A DNA stretch of 64,000 nt from Shewanella sp. ANA-3 (lineage in GTDB: Bacteria > Pseudomonadota > Gammaproteobacteria > Enterobacterales > Shewanellaceae). Under the pieces are notes generated by a model. It was not told where the DNA came from, searched no databases, and saw only the letters and a program-made list of their open reading frames with translations. Of this stretch, positions 37,214-49,919 are shown piece by piece (positions within the stretch are counted from its first letter, which is position 1; the number at the start of each line of letters is the position of its first letter). The position numbers were made by a program, and so were the translations under genes. Where the stretch lies: positions 4,650,001 to 4,714,000 of the forward strand of contig NC_008577.1 in NCBI RefSeq assembly GCF_000203935.1, given 5' to 3'.

Positions 37214-39883
37214 ATGGCAGGTAATGTGGCAGACAATGTGACCGACATGTATGCGTCGTTAAGATCGAACGTGAGTATGTTAGGGCAGATCCTGGGCGAT
37301 ACAATGCGCACCCACCTCGGTGATTCTTTCCTCGAGAAGGTTGAGCAAATTCGTAAACTCGCGAAAGATTCCCGCCGTGGCGATGAAGCGGCACGGGAGC
37401 AAATGCTAGAACTGCTCACCGCACTCCCCGATGAAGAGTTAGTGCCGTTTGCCAAAGCCTTCAACCAATTCCTCAACTTAGCAAACTTATCCGAACAATT
37501 TCATACTATTAGCCGTAACTGCGATGAACTGGTTTGCGTACCGGATCCGGTCGAACAGTTGCTTGGCCGCATGCTAAATAGCCGTATCGATCAAACCAAG
37601 ATGTTGGATTGCTTAAAGACGCTGGATATCGACTTAGTCCTCACCGCGCATCCAACGGAAATCTCTCGCCGCACACTGATCCAAAAATATGCTGCGATTG
37701 TGGATTGCCTCGCCGAGCAAGAAAACAATCAACTGTCCGACAGAGAGCGCCGCCAAATTAACCTGCGTCTACGCCAATTAATCGCCCAAATCTGGCACAC
37801 CAATGAAATTCGCCGTGAACGCCCAACACCAGTGGATGAAGCCCGCTGGGGATTGTCCACCATTGAAGAATCTCTCTGGCATGCTGTTCCCGACTTTTTA
37901 AGGCAGCTCAACGATCAAGTACAAGATCGCACTGGCCAGCAATTGCCTATCGATATCGCGCCAGTACGCTTCTCAAGCTGGATGGGTGGCGATCGCGACG
38001 GCAACCCCTTTGTGACCGCTAAAGTCACCCAAGAAGTGCTAGATCGTAATCGCCATGCCGCCGCCCGTTTATTCCTCAAGGATATAGTGTTGCTGGTTGG
38101 CGAGTTATCGATGGAAGAAGCCAACAGCGAGCTGATGGCGTATACCAACAATAGCTGCGAACCCTATCGTTTTGTGCTGCGCTCATTAAGGCAAAAACTG
38201 CGCGACACCATCGACTACTTAAACGCCCGCATCGAGGGCCACAATCCTGAAGTGGATAAATCGACGCTGATTTGGCAAGAAAGCGATCTGAAAGCGCCAC
38301 TAGAAATGCTGTATAAGAGTTTATGTGACTGCGGCATGCGTTTGATTGCTAACGGTTTACTGCTCGATATCCTGCGCCGACTCGCTTGTTTTGGCATCCA
38401 TATGTTAAGGCTCGACATCCGCCAAGACGCAGGCCGTCACTGCGATGTCCTTGCAGAGTTAACCCGCTATCTAGGTATGGGAGACTTTAATCATTGGGAT
38501 GAAACCGAAAAACAAGCCTTCTTACTGCGTGAACTCAGTAACCGTCGTCCGCTGATCCCGAGCAACTGGCAACCTTCCGCCGACGTAGCCGAAGTGCTTA
38601 ACACTTGCCGCTTAATTGCTAAACATCCTGCTAAGGCCTTGGGTTCCTATGTGATCTCCATGGCGAGCAAACCTTCAGATGTATTAACCGTATTATTGCT
38701 GCTCAAAGAAACCGGCTGCACTCATCCAATGCGCGTTGTGCCGCTATTTGAAACCTTAAGCGACTTAAATAATGCCGCCGAGTGTATTACCGCACTGCTC
38801 GATATCGACTGGTATCGTGGTTACACCAAAGGTATGCAAGAGGTGATGATCGGTTATTCTGACTCGGCCAAAGACGCGGGTGTGATGGCCGCCGCTTGGG
38901 CACAATACCGTGCACAGGAACAGTTAGTCGCCGTCTGTAAACAGGCTGGCGTTAAGCTGACGCTGTTCCATGGTCGTGGTGGCAGTATTGGTCGCGGCGG
39001 CGGCCCAGCTCACAAAGCGATTCTGTCACAACCACCCGGCTCAGTTGATGGTCGTATTCGCGTCACCGAGCAAGGAGAGATGATCCGCTTTAAGTTCGGC
39101 CTGCCTAAATTGGCGGTGCAAAGCTTAGCCCTGTACACCTCAGCGGTGTTAGAAGCGACCTTGCTTCCGCCGCCCGAGCCTAAGCAGGAATGGCGCAATT
39201 GTATGGAGCGAATTGCTGAGGAGTCAGTGAGTGCTTACCGCGGTATTGTCCGTGAAGAGCCTGATTTTGTGCCTTATTTCCGTGCAGCCACTCCGGAAGT
39301 TGAACTGGGCAAACTACCATTAGGCAGTCGTCCAGCAAAACGCCGTGTCGATGGCGGTATCGAGAGCTTACGTGCCATTCCTTGGATTTTTGCTTGGTCA
39401 CAAAACCGCTTAATGTTGCCAGCATGGCTCGGCGCCGGTGAAGCATTACAGGCTGCCTGCCAACGTGGCGAAATGGGCTTACTACAGGATATGGAGCGCG
39501 AATGGCCCTTCTTTAGCACACGGATTTCCATGCTGGAGATGGTGTACGCCAAGGCGGAACCTAATTTGGCGCGTTACTATGAAACCTGCTTAGTACCGAC
39601 CAATCTACATCACTTAGGCGAAACTTTACGCCAGCGTTTAGATCTCGGCATTAAAGTGGTGCTGGAGCTGACTAAATCGGATACCTTAATGGCGCATACA
39701 CCGTGGAATCGCGAATCAGTCAAACTGCGCAATCCCTATATCGATCCATTAAACTTCCTGCAGACCGAGTTATTAGCTCGTACTCGCAAGGAAACAACCG
39801 AAGCTCCCGCTTCCGAACACGTGCAACTCGCCTTAATGCTGACGATTGCCGGTGTCGCGGCGGGCATGAGAAACACAGGTTAA
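37214..39883 (+). CDS. ppc: Phosphoenolpyruvate carboxylase
   Basis: An 889-residue enzyme. The catalytic His is in LTAHPTEISRRTLIQKY, and the glycine loop is FHGRGGSIGRGGGPAHKAI. The C-terminus ends MRNTG as in nearly all PEPCs. It makes oxaloacetate from PEP and bicarbonate. The ATG at 37214 follows CGGAG by 6 bases; a much earlier frame start at 37088 runs through the hairpin repeat and is rejected. The stop overlaps the next gene (TAATG). Confidence 0.97.
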   Translation: MAGNVADNVTDMYASLRSNVSMLGQILGDTMRTHLGDSFLEKVEQIRKLAKDSRRGDEAAREQMLELLTALPDEELVPFAKAFNQFLNLANLSEQFHTISRNCDELVCVPDPVEQLLGRMLNSRIDQTKMLDCLKTLDIDLVLTAHPTEISRRTLIQKYAAIVDCLAEQENNQLSDRERRQINLRLRQLIAQIWHTNEIRRERPTPVDEARWGLSTIEESLWHAVPDFLRQLNDQVQDRTGQQLPIDIAPVRFSSWMGGDRDGNPFVTAKVTQEVLDRNRHAAARLFLKDIVLLVGELSMEEANSELMAYTNNSCEPYRFVLRSLRQKLRDTIDYLNARIEGHNPEVDKSTLIWQESDLKAPLEMLYKSLCDCGMRLIANGLLLDILRRLACFGIHMLRLDIRQDAGRHCDVLAELTRYLGMGDFNHWDETEKQAFLLRELSNRRPLIPSNWQPSADVAEVLNTCRLIAKHPAKALGSYVISMASKPSDVLTVLLLLKETGCTHPMRVVPLFETLSDLNNAAECITALLDIDWYRGYTKGMQEVMIGYSDSAKDAGVMAAAWAQYRAQEQLVAVCKQAGVKLTLFHGRGGSIGRGGGPAHKAILSQPPGSVDGRIRVTEQGEMIRFKFGLPKLAVQSLALYTSAVLEATLLPPPEPKQEWRNCMERIAEESVSAYRGIVREEPDFVPYFRAATPEVELGKLPLGSRPAKRRVDGGIESLRAIPWIFAWSQNRLMLPAWLGAGEALQAACQRGEMGLLQDMEREWPFFSTRISMLEMVYAKAEPNLARYYETCLVPTNLHHLGETLRQRLDLGIKVVLELTKSDTLMAHTPWNRESVKLRNPYIDPLNFLQTELLARTRKETTEAPASEHVQLALMLTIAGVAAGMRNTG

Positions 39884-40428
39884 TGAAAAAACTCACGCTT
39901 AGCCTTTGCATGGGATTATCTGTACTGCTTGGCGGCTGCGTCACGCAGTACAGTATCAGCGAGCATGAAATGGAGCAGTATCTCAGCAAAGAGATCCATT
40001 TTGAGGTGAAACAAGGTAATCAACTGGTGGGCGCGCAAGTGCGCATTAACGACATCAGTGTCAGACTCGGCGAAAAGCCTGACACTATGAGCGTAAGTGC
40101 GGCCACTCAAGTGTCCATCACTAATCCAATTTTCCCGTTGAAAGCGCAACTTTCAACCACCTTTGAGGCTAAGCCTTGGTATGACAGTGCCACCCACAGC
40201 GTCTACCTACGCCAGCTTGAATTGGTGAAAGTCGAATCAACGCCTAAGGATATCGAGAAAGCCATCAGTAGCGCGACGCCACAGGTTATGGGCTACTTAA
40301 GGCATTTCCTCGAGAATCAGCCTGTTTATGTGCTCGATACGAAGGACAGTAATCAAGCGCTGATGGCCAAGATGACCGAGAGCATTCAAGTGGTTCCTGG
40401 CAAATTAGTCCTTAAATTCACTAAATAA
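39883..40428 (+). CDS. YceB-like DUF1439 lipoprotein
   Basis: A 181-residue lipoprotein with a lipobox at LLGGC (Cys19). The YSISEHEMEQYLSKEIHFEVKQG opening fits the DUF1439/YceB family of proteins with a SMP/lipid-binding-like fold. The function is unknown. Its ATG at 39883 overlaps the ppc stop, so it is co-translated with ppc; a longer in-frame ORF from 39703 overlaps ppc and is not needed. Confidence 0.75.
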   Translation: MKKLTLSLCMGLSVLLGGCVTQYSISEHEMEQYLSKEIHFEVKQGNQLVGAQVRINDISVRLGEKPDTMSVSAATQVSITNPIFPLKAQLSTTFEAKPWYDSATHSVYLRQLELVKVESTPKDIEKAISSATPQVMGYLRHFLENQPVYVLDTKDSNQALMAKMTESIQVVPGKLVLKFTK

Positions 40429-40455
40429 CGGCTTGTGTTGCAAACCATTCACCAT

Positions 40456-40482
40456 AAAAAATGCTCCCTCGGGAGCATTTTT
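40456..40482. terminator. Bidirectional terminator between the lipoprotein gene and cinA
   Basis: AAAAAATGCTCC-CTCG-GGAGCATTTTT: a perfect stem with A and T runs, between convergent genes. Confidence 0.85.
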
Positions 40483-40525
40483 GTTAATCCAGCTAGACTG
40501 ACTAAACCCGTCAGTATCCAAAGAG

Positions 40526-41800
40526 TTACTTGCTGAAACGCCCTATCGACTGGTAATCCACAATCACAGCTTCGGTGAGTAATTCACGTCTTAACATATC
40601 GTAGGCTACCGCCGCACTTAAGCTACGCACTAAATCCCGCGAACGTCGCGGCAGTTTTATCATTTGGCTGTAGACGCCGCTGCGAGTTGCCAAGGCAATT
40701 GCGACAGTACCGACGGGCTTCTCTTCGGTTCCGCCATCAGGTCCCGCTATCCCACTGGTCGCTAAGGCAAAATCACTATCTAAAATAGCACGCGCGCCCT
40801 TTGCCATTTCTTCCACCGTGGGAATAGACACTGCACCGTGATCATCTAACGTCGCAGGATTAACCCCTAACACTCGCACCTTAGATTCATTACTGTAAGT
40901 CACCAAACCGTGTTGCAAATAGGAAGAGCTGCCTGGGAAGTCGACTAATTGGCTGGTAATCATCCCACCCGTGCAAGACTCGGCAACACTCAAGGTCAAT
41001 CCGGAATTCAGTAACTTAGTATGGATTTCCTCGGCAAGCGTTGCTTTATCTTCGGCGACAACCGCAGTACCCAGCACCATTTTGATGTGCCCAGTCACCC
41101 GAGGCAACAAAGCTATCGCCTTCTCACCGCGGGCAAAGATCTTGATTTCAATATGCGGCATTGAGGAGCGATAACCAATGGTAATTCCCTCAGGTAACTC
41201 CAATGGCTCAATTTTGTCGGCAAGGGAAGACTCGCCATGACCTATGGTCAGCAACTTCTTCAATGCCACCTTAGCGTCGAGGTCAAACTCTTCACGGATA
41301 AAAGGAATAAATTGTTCCTTCACCATATGCTTGAGTTCAAATGGCACACCAGGAGTGAAGAACAACCAGGCTCGATTCAACTTCACTCTAAATCCACATG
41401 CCGTACCGACAGGGTTGTCTACCATCACCGCAGACTCAGGCAGCATCGCCTGTTTCAAATTACTGACGGGCATCTCACGATTATTACGTGTAAACCAATC
41501 TTCTAAATGCTGACGCCACTCGCGATTCTCAACCAGAGACTCTCCCTTGGCCTTAGCCATTGCCTCTGCAGACATATCATCACTGGTCGGCCCCAAGCCG
41601 CCATTTACTAAGATGACATCGGCATGCAAGCTACGCTCTTGGAAAACCGCAATTAAGTCCTCGAGGCGATCCCCCACAGTCACTCGTCGTTGGATCTCAA
41701 TGCCATGCTCCATCATAGTGCTAGCAAACCAGGCCGCGTTAGTATCAACAATCTGACCCGACAGCACCTCTTCCCCAGTGCAAATCATCTCTAACTTCAT
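40526..41800 (-). CDS. cinA: CinA: molybdopterin-like N-terminal domain plus NMN/deamidase domain
   Basis: A 424-residue two-domain protein. The N-terminal half has MoCF-like ICTGEEVLSGQIVDTNAAW and VNGGLGPTSDDMS. The C-terminal half is a PncC-type nicotinamide-nucleotide amidase with VAESCTGGMI, LVTYSNESKV and ATSGIAGPDGGTEEKPVGTV. It probably recycles NMN from NAD-consuming ligase reactions. Two adjacent ATGs exist (41803 and 41800); the second has the better distance from AGGA. Confidence 0.93.
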   Translation of the reverse strand: MKLEMICTGEEVLSGQIVDTNAAWFASTMMEHGIEIQRRVTVGDRLEDLIAVFQERSLHADVILVNGGLGPTSDDMSAEAMAKAKGESLVENREWRQHLEDWFTRNNREMPVSNLKQAMLPESAVMVDNPVGTACGFRVKLNRAWLFFTPGVPFELKHMVKEQFIPFIREEFDLDAKVALKKLLTIGHGESSLADKIEPLELPEGITIGYRSSMPHIEIKIFARGEKAIALLPRVTGHIKMVLGTAVVAEDKATLAEEIHTKLLNSGLTLSVAESCTGGMITSQLVDFPGSSSYLQHGLVTYSNESKVRVLGVNPATLDDHGAVSIPTVEEMAKGARAILDSDFALATSGIAGPDGGTEEKPVGTVAIALATRSGVYSQMIKLPRRSRDLVRSLSAAVAYDMLRRELLTEAVIVDYQSIGRFSK

Positions 41801-42017
41801 CATAGATCCTTAGCTACCCCAATAAATTACTGCATAAGGTAAGTAACCTCTGAAGTAATAGCAAGAGTTGCCATCGGCAGGTATGGCTCAGTAATGTGAA
41901 GAAAATAAGGCAACAAGTCGCTATTTAGCGCGTATCAGGGGTGTGCGAGTGAAAGAGGCTGAAAATTGGAATGAATGATTTCAAAATAACAATCTAAAAA
42001 TGGCAAACGCCAAATGC

Positions 42018-42044
42018 AAAAAAGCCAGCTTATGCAGCTGGCTT
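42018..42044 (-). terminator. Terminator of the rRNA operon
   Basis: On the minus strand AAGCCAGCT-GCATA-AGCTGGCTT is followed by six T, about 17 bp past the 5S RNA end. Confidence 0.85.
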
Positions 42045-42059
42045 CATTGTTTAATTAGG

Positions 42060-42178
42060 CGCTTGGCGATGACCTACTCTCACATGGGGAGACCCCACAC
42101 TACCATCGGCGCGATTGCGTTTCACTTCTGAGTTCGGGATGGGATCAGGTGGGACCACAATGCTATTGTCACCAAGCA
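42060..42178 (-). rRNA. rrf: 5S ribosomal RNA
   Basis: The minus strand reads TGCTTGGTGACAATAGC at the 5' end, then conserved CCCGAACTCAGAAGTGAAACG and GGGGTCTCCCCATG, and ends ...CATCGCCAAGCG. The ends pair as helix I. Length about 119. Confidence 0.95.
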
Positions 42179-42304
42179 AATTTGTTATTCACTACCCGTC
42201 TTATCTTGATGCAGGCAGTAAATTAAATTCGGAAAGCTGGTTTGAGTTGCACTTCTTAAGTGTTTGTATTCAAGCTAAGTACTTGTAAAACCCATCTGGG
42301 TTGT

Positions 42305-45197
<2,893 letters not shown>

Positions 45198-45508
45198 ATA
45201 CAACCCAAATGAGTTTCACATCACTTGCGTCGTTGCGACCAGCTGGTTTTACTTGTCTCATCTTCGACCAAGAAGATGGACTCGCCTTAGACTTGAATAT
45301 TCAAGACACTTAAAAAGTGTTTTAAGAACTCAATTTTTTTCGTATTAACACAACGACAGACATCATTGTATTAATTACTATCAGCTTTCCAAATTGTTAA
45401 AGAACAATGCTTACCGGCAAGCGGTGCATTTCGCTCTCCCTTCTCTTTCGAGAAGTTCAACAAGCCATCTGTGTGAACACTCAACAAACATCGAGTTAGT
45501 CGTATAGG
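45198..45508 (-). other. 16S-23S spacer without tRNA genes
   Basis: This 311-bp spacer contains no tRNA-Ile, tRNA-Ala or tRNA-Glu sequence by eye. It holds a boxA-like antitermination signal (minus strand TGTTCTTTAACAA, 45394-45406) and the downstream arm of the 16S processing stalk: 45469-45483 (ctgtgtgaacactca) pairs at 14 of 15 positions with 47204-47218 (tgagtgtccacacag). Confidence 0.75.
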
Positions 45509-47051
<1,543 letters not shown>

Positions 47052-47203
47052 AAAGTTTTGTGAACCCTAAGGTTCGGCTCAATGAATTCTGAATCGACTT
47101 AACTTAATAAGTCGTTGTACATATTGCTATGAACACTCATTCATTGATTTAAATTTTGATTACTCGCCAAACGGCAGAGTAATTTCGATTAACTCAACAC
47201 CAG

Positions 47204-47245
47204 TGAGTGTCCACACAGATTTCTTGTTTAGATTGTTAAAGAGCA
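47204..47245 (-). promoter_or_regulatory. rRNA leader: processing-stalk arm and boxA
   Basis: 47204-47218 is the upstream arm of the RNase III stalk around 16S (see the spacer entry). 47233-47245 reads TGCTCTTTAACAA on the minus strand, an exact boxA for Nus-factor antitermination. Confidence 0.75.
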
Positions 47246-47292
47246 TTTAGACCTCAAGCTTCGCGTTACCGCTCAGCGGGTCAGGGCTGCGT

Positions 47293-47320
47293 ATTCTACG
47301 CATTTCCCATTTGGCGTCAA
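47293..47320 (-). promoter_or_regulatory. rRNA operon promoter, proximal (P2)
   Basis: Minus strand TTGACG (47320-47315), 16-base spacer, TAGAAT (47298-47293), then a GC-rich discriminator. Near-consensus sigma-70 elements about 240 bp before 16S. Confidence 0.7.
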
Positions 47321-47427
47321 GGCGTTTTTGCAAACTTCTTGAGGCTTTCGAATCAAGTGCACACTTTGCATTCGATTCGCACTGTAACCGCATTCGCTTT
47401 CGCTGTCTGCCGTGTCAGTGGATGCGC

Positions 47428-47455
47428 ATTATAGGCAGCGAAACTTTTTGTGCAA
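47428..47455 (-). promoter_or_regulatory. rRNA operon promoter, distal (P1)
   Basis: Minus strand TTGCAC (47455-47450), 16-base spacer, TATAAT (47433-47428), followed by GCGCATCC, a GC-rich stringent discriminator. Upstream there are phased A/T tracts (about 47457-47500 in plus coordinates) resembling an UP element. Confidence 0.75.
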
Positions 47456-47542
47456 GCGCTTTTTTGAAGTTTTTTGCATTATTTTTCAAATCGTTTTTTA
47501 CACCCAATCTAGGCACAAGCTATCCACGAGTTACACCCAGAG

Positions 47543-47551
47543 TTATCCACA
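47543..47551 (+). promoter_or_regulatory. Isolated consensus DnaA box upstream of the rRNA promoters
   Basis: TTATCCACA is an exact 9-mer DnaA box. A weaker ctatccacg lies about 25 bp to the left. No AT-rich unwinding element or box cluster is seen, so this is not an origin. The rest of 47456-47653 is AT-rich with no gene. Confidence 0.4.
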
Positions 47552-47653
47552 GTCGCTGTATTTATCACCGCTGAGCGCCGCTCAACATCGCTAAGTGAAA
47601 CAATTTATCACTCAATACAGACGCGTGGTTGCAATATTAAAGGAGGAATAAAG

Positions 47654-47719
47654 ATGAAATTCGGCAATGAGGATATAGAAAAGGTAAATAGAGGAAGCCG
47701 CGACCTTATACTTATATAG
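47654..47719 (+). CDS. Possible 21-residue small protein or leader peptide
   Basis: ATG at 47654 is 8 bases after a perfect AAGGAGG (47639-47645) and opens a 21-codon frame (MKFGNEDIEKVNRGSRDLIL plus Ile) ending in TAG at 47717-47719. The last codons and stop lie in the left arm and loop of a strong inverted repeat. No gene follows on the same strand. The strong ribosome site is the only coding evidence. Confidence 0.3.
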   Translation: MKFGNEDIEKVNRGSRDLILI

Positions 47720-47740
47720 CTATATAAAAGTATAAGGTCG
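47701..47740. repeat. 12-bp perfect inverted repeat downstream of the HTH regulator gene
   Basis: cgaccttatact (47701-47712) and agtataaggtcg (47729-47740) are exact reverse complements; the centre contains a second palindrome, tatatagctatata. It lies 25 bp past the regulator stop (minus strand), so it may end that transcript, though no T-run follows. Confidence 0.55.
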
Positions 47741-47764
47741 TGCAACGCGCGCTCACTTGTGGTG

Positions 47765-48670
47765 TTAGTTTGCACTCCACAGTAACTGGCCGCAATCGGT
47801 AAGATCGTATCCACCTAATAACGAGGCCATTTGGCGCGTGTGTCCGCTACTTAGCATAGTAAAGAGCTGTTGCAGTTGTCTGCGGAAGTAAATGCTTTGC
47901 GGCATCACAAAGTCGAAGGACTCTTTGACGAGAGGCACGAAGCTTAAGCCGCTCTCTAGGGCAACGGATTGGCAACCGAAACCAATGTCGGCATCACCCC
48001 GTGCAATATATCCTGCAAGCTCACGTTCGCTATAGGCCGTTAGCACCACATTGAGTTGGTCTAAACGTGCCCCTTGCTTTAATAGCCATTGTTCTAGATG
48101 TTGCTGACTACCAGCGCCACCTTGGCGACTGACCCAACGCCAGGGTAAGGTGAGTACCTTATCCTCTTCTTGGCATCTGTGGTGCATATCGGTACGCATG
48201 ATCAAGCCTTGCTGGCGGGAATAACCATGCACCATGATCCATTGTTGGTGGTTTTGATAACCTTTAAGTAAGGCTGGATGACGGATATTCCTATCCTCCA
48301 TGCTACCCCAGTGCAGGGTACAAACGTCGGCATAGCCCTTTGCTAATAGCTCTAACCCGAGGCGCGAGCCCGTTGCGCTGTAACTGATCAGTTCACGGCT
48401 CCCTACCTGTGCCATCAAGCGCGCCACTAACATAGAAAGCAGAGGATCATCGCTGCCAGTGATCAAGAGCCGGTCGGTTAACATACCGCTGTGGCAGGAG
48501 TCCATCACCCAGCGGTCAATTAGAACCTTAGGGAATAACCATTTACCGGTGATTTTCGTTGCAGGCAGAATTCGGTCATTCGCCATAGCGTAGACTTTCT
48601 TCTCGTTCAGATCTAAATACTCAGCAACCTGCTTCGCGCTCATGTAAATCAATTCACTGGCGGATGTCAT
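47765..48670 (-). CDS. HTH regulator with molybdate-binding-like domain
   Basis: A 301-residue protein. Residues about 8-55 are an excisionase/MerR-type helix-turn-helix (MSAKQVAEYLDLNEKKVYAM) with wing KITGKWLFPKVLIDRW. Residues about 70-290 match the PBP-like domain of COG1910 proteins (molybdate-binding-like), with GSDDPLLSMLV, SATGSRLGLELLAKGYADV and YIARGDADIGFGCQSVA. The start was set at the ATG at 48670 with AAGGA upstream; a TTG at 48706 is less likely. It lies 56 bp after fdhD and probably links oxyanion or cofactor status to fdh expression, which is inference from position. Confidence 0.75.
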   Translation of the reverse strand: MTSASELIYMSAKQVAEYLDLNEKKVYAMANDRILPATKITGKWLFPKVLIDRWVMDSCHSGMLTDRLLITGSDDPLLSMLVARLMAQVGSRELISYSATGSRLGLELLAKGYADVCTLHWGSMEDRNIRHPALLKGYQNHQQWIMVHGYSRQQGLIMRTDMHHRCQEEDKVLTLPWRWVSRQGGAGSQQHLEQWLLKQGARLDQLNVVLTAYSERELAGYIARGDADIGFGCQSVALESGLSFVPLVKESFDFVMPQSIYFRRQLQQLFTMLSSGHTRQMASLLGGYDLTDCGQLLWSAN

Positions 48671-48726
48671 CTTATATCCTTGTCGTCCTATCTCTTCTAA
48701 ATTCAACCGATACCATCATTAGCAGC

Positions 48727-49623
48727 TTATTTGCCTACAGTGGTATTCGCATCAAATTCGATGTTTTCACTACCGTGATAGATCAAAAAGTGGCGCCCTT
48801 TCGCTCGGGCAATAATGGTGATGCCCAGCTGCTGCGCAAGCTCTAGCCCCATTTGCGTCACGCCACTGCGCGATAGCAATACGGGGATCCCCATCTTGGC
48901 AACCTTGATCACCATCTCCGAGGTGAGTCGCCCCGTGGTATAGAAAATCTTGTTATCGCCCCGATCCTGAGCCAACCACATATCGCCCGCTAAGGTGTCC
49001 ACAGCATTGTGGCGCCCGACATCTTCTACGAAGGCAAGAATTTGGTCGTTCTCGCAGACACCACAGCCATGAACGGCGCCGGCATTCTTATAAGTGTCAT
49101 TATATTCATTGATATTTTTAAGCAAACTGTAGAGCGTACTTTGCTTCAGGCTTGGTGTGGGCAGCTGGATATCATCTAAATCCTGCATAAAACTGCCATA
49201 AACTGTTCCTTGGCCACAGCCTGAAGTCACGGTTTTTTCTGATAATTTTTGCTCGATATCGGCAGTTTGCTCGCGGGTTAACACGGCGGCGGAGTTCACA
49301 TCCCAATCGACAATCACTGAGTCCAACTGGCTAACATCGGAAATAAAGCCTTGATTTTTAAGATAGCCTAACGCAAGCGACTCGGGTTTAGCTCCTAAGG
49401 TCATCAGGGTCACAATCGGACGCCAGTTCAGGTAAACCGTTAAAGGTCGCTCACAGGCAACATGCTTATCGATCACTTCACCCGATTCGTCTACGGCTTT
49501 GACGGCAATCGTTAACGGCACTTCAGCCTGGGTTTTCACAAAAGTGAAGGCTGGTTTCGCTGGCGATGGGTGGTCATTGGGCTGTGCTTGCTGAGCAATA
49601 TTAGAACTATTATCAGAAATCAT
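48727..49623 (-). CDS. fdhD: FdhD: sulfur-transfer protein for formate dehydrogenase
   Basis: A 298-residue FdhD-family protein. Conserved blocks are ERPLTVYLNWRPI, ALGYLKNQGFI, VEDVGRHNAVD and YTTGRLTSEMVIKVAKMGIPVLLSRSG (split here by motif). FdhD moves sulfur from IscS to the bis-MGD cofactor of formate dehydrogenase. The usual CxxC loop (GCGVCG in E. coli as I recall) reads SGCGQG here, with only Cys136, while a CxxC appears later in VHGCGVC (Cys187 and Cys190). Divergent from the DUF3305 gene. Confidence 0.9.
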   Translation of the reverse strand: MISDNSSNIAQQAQPNDHPSPAKPAFTFVKTQAEVPLTIAVKAVDESGEVIDKHVACERPLTVYLNWRPIVTLMTLGAKPESLALGYLKNQGFISDVSQLDSVIVDWDVNSAAVLTREQTADIEQKLSEKTVTSGCGQGTVYGSFMQDLDDIQLPTPSLKQSTLYSLLKNINEYNDTYKNAGAVHGCGVCENDQILAFVEDVGRHNAVDTLAGDMWLAQDRGDNKIFYTTGRLTSEMVIKVAKMGIPVLLSRSGVTQMGLELAQQLGITIIARAKGRHFLIYHGSENIEFDANTTVGK

Positions 49624-49667
49624 AATGTTACCGCTTTACGTGTGATGGCATCAGCATAGCAATATTT

Positions 49668-49679
49668 ATACCTAGGTAT
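49668..49679. promoter_or_regulatory. 12-bp perfect palindrome upstream of fdhD
   Basis: ATACCTAGGTAT is self-complementary and lies 45 bp before the fdhD start, in or near the expected fdhD promoter. It could be an operator, for example for the HTH regulator in the same operon; no binding data. Confidence 0.35.
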
Positions 49680-49737
49680 GAAACTCTGGGCTAAATGCGT
49701 GATCCGTCGCAATTATGAATATTCCAGTGGGCGTAAA

Positions 49738-49772
49738 TGTCCCAGACAAAATGACACATTAGACAAAATGTC
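49738..49772 (+). promoter_or_regulatory. Paired palindromes: candidate activator sites for the sigma-54 promoter
   Basis: TGTC-CCA-GACA (49738-49748) and GACA-AAA-TGTC (49762-49772) are each perfect palindromes, with centres 24 bp apart. The run AGACAAAATG occurs twice (49744-49753 and 49761-49770). They lie about 55-90 bp upstream of the -24 element, a usual distance for an enhancer-binding protein. Confidence 0.5.
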
Positions 49773-49825
49773 CTAAATTTACCCTTATTTTGATGATCCA
49801 CCTCAAACAAATACCCCCTGTTTAA

Positions 49826-49841
49826 TGGCATTAATATTGCA
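49826..49841 (+). promoter_or_regulatory. Sigma-54 (-24/-12) promoter of the fdh accessory/fdhXABC operon
   Basis: TGGCAT-TAATA-TTGCA fits TGGCAC-N5-TTGCA with one mismatch; GG and GC are exactly 10 bases apart. The expected start of transcription is near 49852, about 68 bp before the DUF3305 start. A bacterial enhancer-binding protein would be needed to open it. Confidence 0.7.
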
Positions 49842-49919
49842 GTGACCTTTTATCGCAATCAGTAGGGGAAAGAGAACCGTTCGCTCAGGTTCGCCCCTCT
49901 CGGCTGAAACGGAGAGACA

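Noticed and set aside
39703..39882. Longer N-terminus for the YceB-like lipoprotein
   Set aside because: It overlaps ppc out of frame; the ATG at 39883 gives a clean lipoprotein signal and a TAATG coupling.
47519..47551. Replication origin near the DnaA box
   Set aside because: Only one exact and one weak box; no AT-rich 13-mers and no dnaA, gidA or mioC nearby.
47701..47740. ModE-type molybdate operator in the ATATAGCTATAT inverted repeat
   Set aside because: The ModE consensus I remember needs conserved CGTTATAT-like ends that are missing, and the repeat lies downstream, not upstream, of the regulator gene.
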